From Aquiflexum sp. TKW24L (lineage in GTDB: Bacteria > Bacteroidota > Bacteroidia > Cytophagales > Cyclobacteriaceae): a stretch of 64,000 nucleotides of DNA. The translations under genes were made by a program, and so were the position numbers. Below, piece by piece: positions 62,372 to 64,000 of the stretch. The notes under the pieces were generated by a model. It worked only from the letters and a program-made list of their open reading frames with translations. It was not told the DNA's origin and did not search any database. The first letter of the stretch is position 1. Each line of letters starts with the position of its first letter. The stretch spans positions 1 through 64,000 of the forward strand of contig NZ_JAMFLG010000013.1 of the NCBI RefSeq assembly GCF_023502205.1, in the 5' to 3' direction.

Positions 62372-63152
62372 CTTGCGCTTCTTTTACAAATACATCTGAA
62401 TGTTCCATTCTGAGTGAAAGGAATTGTTTATACACTGTCCTTGCTTCTTCAGCTGTTTCCACGTCCCGAGAAGCCAAAAGCCATTCATCAGGAATAGCTT
62501 CAATCAAAGTATTGACCTGATCCATTTTTAATTTTTCTTTGAATTCCTGATTAACTTCCTCCAACTTATCCGCATACGGCAAAAGCACGTGATCCTTGAT
62601 GGAAGGAAACGGTCCGGTGGCGTGTCTCTCCCAATTGTCCCAAGAATGGTGAAACAAAAATGCCGCCCCATGGTCAATCAACCAAAGTTCACGCTTCCAG
62701 ATCAGCATATTGGTATTGCGGAAAGTCCGGTCTACATTGGTAATCAAAGCATCAAGCCACACAATCTTGGAAGCTAGCAATCCATCTACTTTGGAAGCTC
62801 CGGGGTCGAAAGTCAGTGCTTTGGATAAAAAGTGCAAACCCAGATTGAGTCCTTGACTGCCCTTCAGCAAATCCTGGATTTCCTCATCACCTTCGGACCT
62901 GCCAAATGCCTCATCGAGGTAAGCAAACACCAATTCCGGAACTTTCAGCCCAAGCATCCTTGCGATTTCCCCACCTAACAATTCGGATATCAGTGCCTTT
63001 TCCCGCTGTCCAGCACCACGGAACTTGAGCACATAATCAAACCCATCATCCGCTTCTGCCAATGCCGGCAATGAACCCCCTTCACGCAAAGGCATCACAT
63101 AGCGCATCACGTTGACAATTCGGAGAAGGTAATTTTGAAAAATTTTATCCAT
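62349..63152 (-). CDS. HipA-like kinase (HipA_2 type)
   Basis: 267 aa, roughly 60% of the length of classical HipA. The kinase-like core is visible: YVLKFRGAGQREKALISELLGGEIARMLGL (nucleotide Lys and helix), DALITNVDRTFRNTNMLIW (Asp-x-x-x-Asn, catalytic-loop-like with NTN) and LWLIDHGAAFLFHH (DHG, metal-binding loop). HipA proper phosphorylates glutamyl-tRNA synthetase and causes dormancy; whether this shorter form does so is unknown. No HipB-type HTH antitoxin gene is adjacent; the DUF3037 partner takes that place. Confidence 0.82.
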   Translation of the reverse strand: MDKIFQNYLLRIVNVMRYVMPLREGGSLPALAEADDGFDYVLKFRGAGQREKALISELLGGEIARMLGLKVPELVFAYLDEAFGRSEGDEEIQDLLKGSQGLNLGLHFLSKALTFDPGASKVDGLLASKIVWLDALITNVDRTFRNTNMLIWKRELWLIDHGAAFLFHHSWDNWERHATGPFPSIKDHVLLPYADKLEEVNQEFKEKLKMDQVNTLIEAIPDEWLLASRDVETAEEARTVYKQFLSLRMEHSDVFVKEAQDARQTLI

Positions 63153-63286
63153 GATAATTTCATTAGGAAGATTTCAGCTTGTAAAGTTATTAGAACAGGT
63201 AGAAAATCAGTCAAGTGAGAATATTTAAATAAAGAAAAATAGAAATCAATTCAGGTGCTCTCCAAAACAATCTTCTGGCATAATTT

Positions 63287-63315
63287 TTTGCACTCATATT
63301 AATTATCTAATTTTG
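63287..63315 (+). promoter_or_regulatory. Promoter of the RluA-family gene
   Basis: TAATTTTG (63308-63315, exact TAnnTTTG) with TTTG at 63287-63290, 17 bp apart, 25 bp before the ATG. Confidence 0.55.
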
Positions 63316-63340
63316 CATCCCTATTTGGGAGAAAAAGAGC

Positions 63341-64000
63341 ATGAAAAAAATTGATTTTAAGGACCTTATTCTGTTTGAAAGCGAGGATTACCTTGTCATC
63401 AATAAGCTTCCGCATCTATCGACTTTGGACGACAGACACGAGGCGCAGAATATCTTGGACCTCGCCAAACAGTATATCCCGGATGCCCAAGTTTGCCACA
63501 GACTCGACAAGGAAACCTCAGGTTGTCTCGTCATCGCCAAAAATCCTGAAGCTTACCGAAACATCGCCATCCAGTTTGAAGACAGGAAAGTAAATAAAAT
63601 CTACCATGCAGTCGTGGAAGGCATTCACGAATACAAAGAGGTAATGGTGGACAAGAAAATCCACGCAAATAATAAAGGTATCGCCAAATTGACCAAGGAT
63701 GGCAAACCGGCCCAGACCATTTTCAATACAGTCAAAACCTATTACGCCCACTCTCTGATCGAGTGCAAACCGATAACCGGAAGACTTCATCAAATCAGGA
63801 TTCACCTTGCCTATCTGAGATCCCCGATTTGTGGCGATGAAACTTATGGGGGCAAACCGGTGTATCTATCCGCACTTAAGCGACGATTCAATCTCAAAAA
63901 AGGGACTGACGAATTGCCCATTATGCAGCGGGTGTCGCTCCATGCCTATTCAATTGGATTTAAAGGAACCAAAGAAGAGAGAATAGAGGTGGTCGCTCCT
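63341..64000 (+). CDS. RluA-family pseudouridine synthase (truncated by window end)
   Basis: The frame opens at ATG 63341 (MKKIDFKDLILFESEDYLV) and runs past the right edge, giving 220 residues. The catalytic motif HRLDKETSGCLVI puts the nucleophilic Asp at about residue 56, followed by KIYHAVVEG and TGRLHQIRIHLAYL, all typical of RluA/RluC/RluD enzymes that isomerise uridine in rRNA or tRNA. No S4 RNA-binding domain precedes the core, which favours the RluA/TruC-like short form. The substrate position cannot be told. 188 bp separate it from the divergent HipA-like gene. Confidence 0.9.
   Translation, partial: MKKIDFKDLILFESEDYLVINKLPHLSTLDDRHEAQNILDLAKQYIPDAQVCHRLDKETSGCLVIAKNPEAYRNIAIQFEDRKVNKIYHAVVEGIHEYKEVMVDKKIHANNKGIAKLTKDGKPAQTIFNTVKTYYAHSLIECKPITGRLHQIRIHLAYLRSPICGDETYGGKPVYLSALKRRFNLKKGTDELPIMQRVSLHAYSIGFKGTKEERIEVVAP

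Overview
The window looks like chromosomal DNA of a Bacteroidota bacterium, most likely Cytophagales near Cyclobacteriaceae (Algoriphagus/Aquiflexum-like). This rests on family content (DUF4421, DUF1684, DUF3108, DUF2795 and DUF349 proteins, LytS/LytTR pair, periplasmic-propeller kinase, pheT-zapA-rny order) and on many upstream regions carrying the Bacteroidota promoter signature (TTTG-type -33, TAnnTTTG -7). The lineage is inferred from recognition; no search was run. No phage, insertion sequence or CRISPR array is visible, and most of the window is ordinary housekeeping sequence.

Layout. 1-5.7 kb: a tRNA-Val and a decayed tRNA-like copy, an ALDH7-type dehydrogenase, a DUF4421 outer-membrane-type protein with a probable small RNA or attenuator leader upstream, a GT2 glycosyltransferase and a class I aminotransferase. 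5.9-11 kb: a YwqK/MORN-like exported protein, a MarR regulator followed by a ferredoxin-NADP reductase-like flavoprotein and a [2Fe-2S] ferredoxin, and a CPA2 antiporter. 11-18.3 kb: methylmalonyl-CoA mutase (both subunits) and its GTPase MeaB around dnaA. 18.4-22 kb: HemJ, SCO and cytochrome c cluster and a class IV aminotransferase.

22-29 kb is a minus-strand block: a large propeller sensor kinase, then a REC-kinase fusion overlapping a LolD-like ATPase, a His-rich FtsX permease and a DUF3299-like exported protein. The last three resemble zinc-responsive ABC clusters of proteobacteria. 29-38.9 kb: sucD, a phytoene-desaturase/retinol-reductase-like flavoprotein, DUF2442, a membrane-bound MutS-like ATPase, an ABC-F protein, a decaying tandem repeat array, an M20 peptidase and an MtfA-like peptidase. 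38.9-46.7 kb: pheT, a ZapB-like coiled coil, zapA and rny, then DUF1684, radC, rpsT and a zinc phospholipase C-like protein.

46.8-64 kb: an aminotransferase, EttA, DUF349 and DUF2795 proteins, a LiaF-like/LytS/LytTR three-gene system, ispD, queA, a MacB-type permease, recA, DUF3108, a PhoB/PhoR-like pair preceded by three 11-bp-phased Pho-box-like repeats, a DUF3037/HipA-like kinase pair, and an RluA-family pseudouridine synthase cut by the right edge.

The items most worth a second look are the 3.0-3.2 kb structured RNA, the MarR operator shared by two promoters, the His-rich ABC/kinase operon, the Pho-box array, the HipA-like/DUF3037 module and the 36.3 kb and 48.3 kb repeat arrays.
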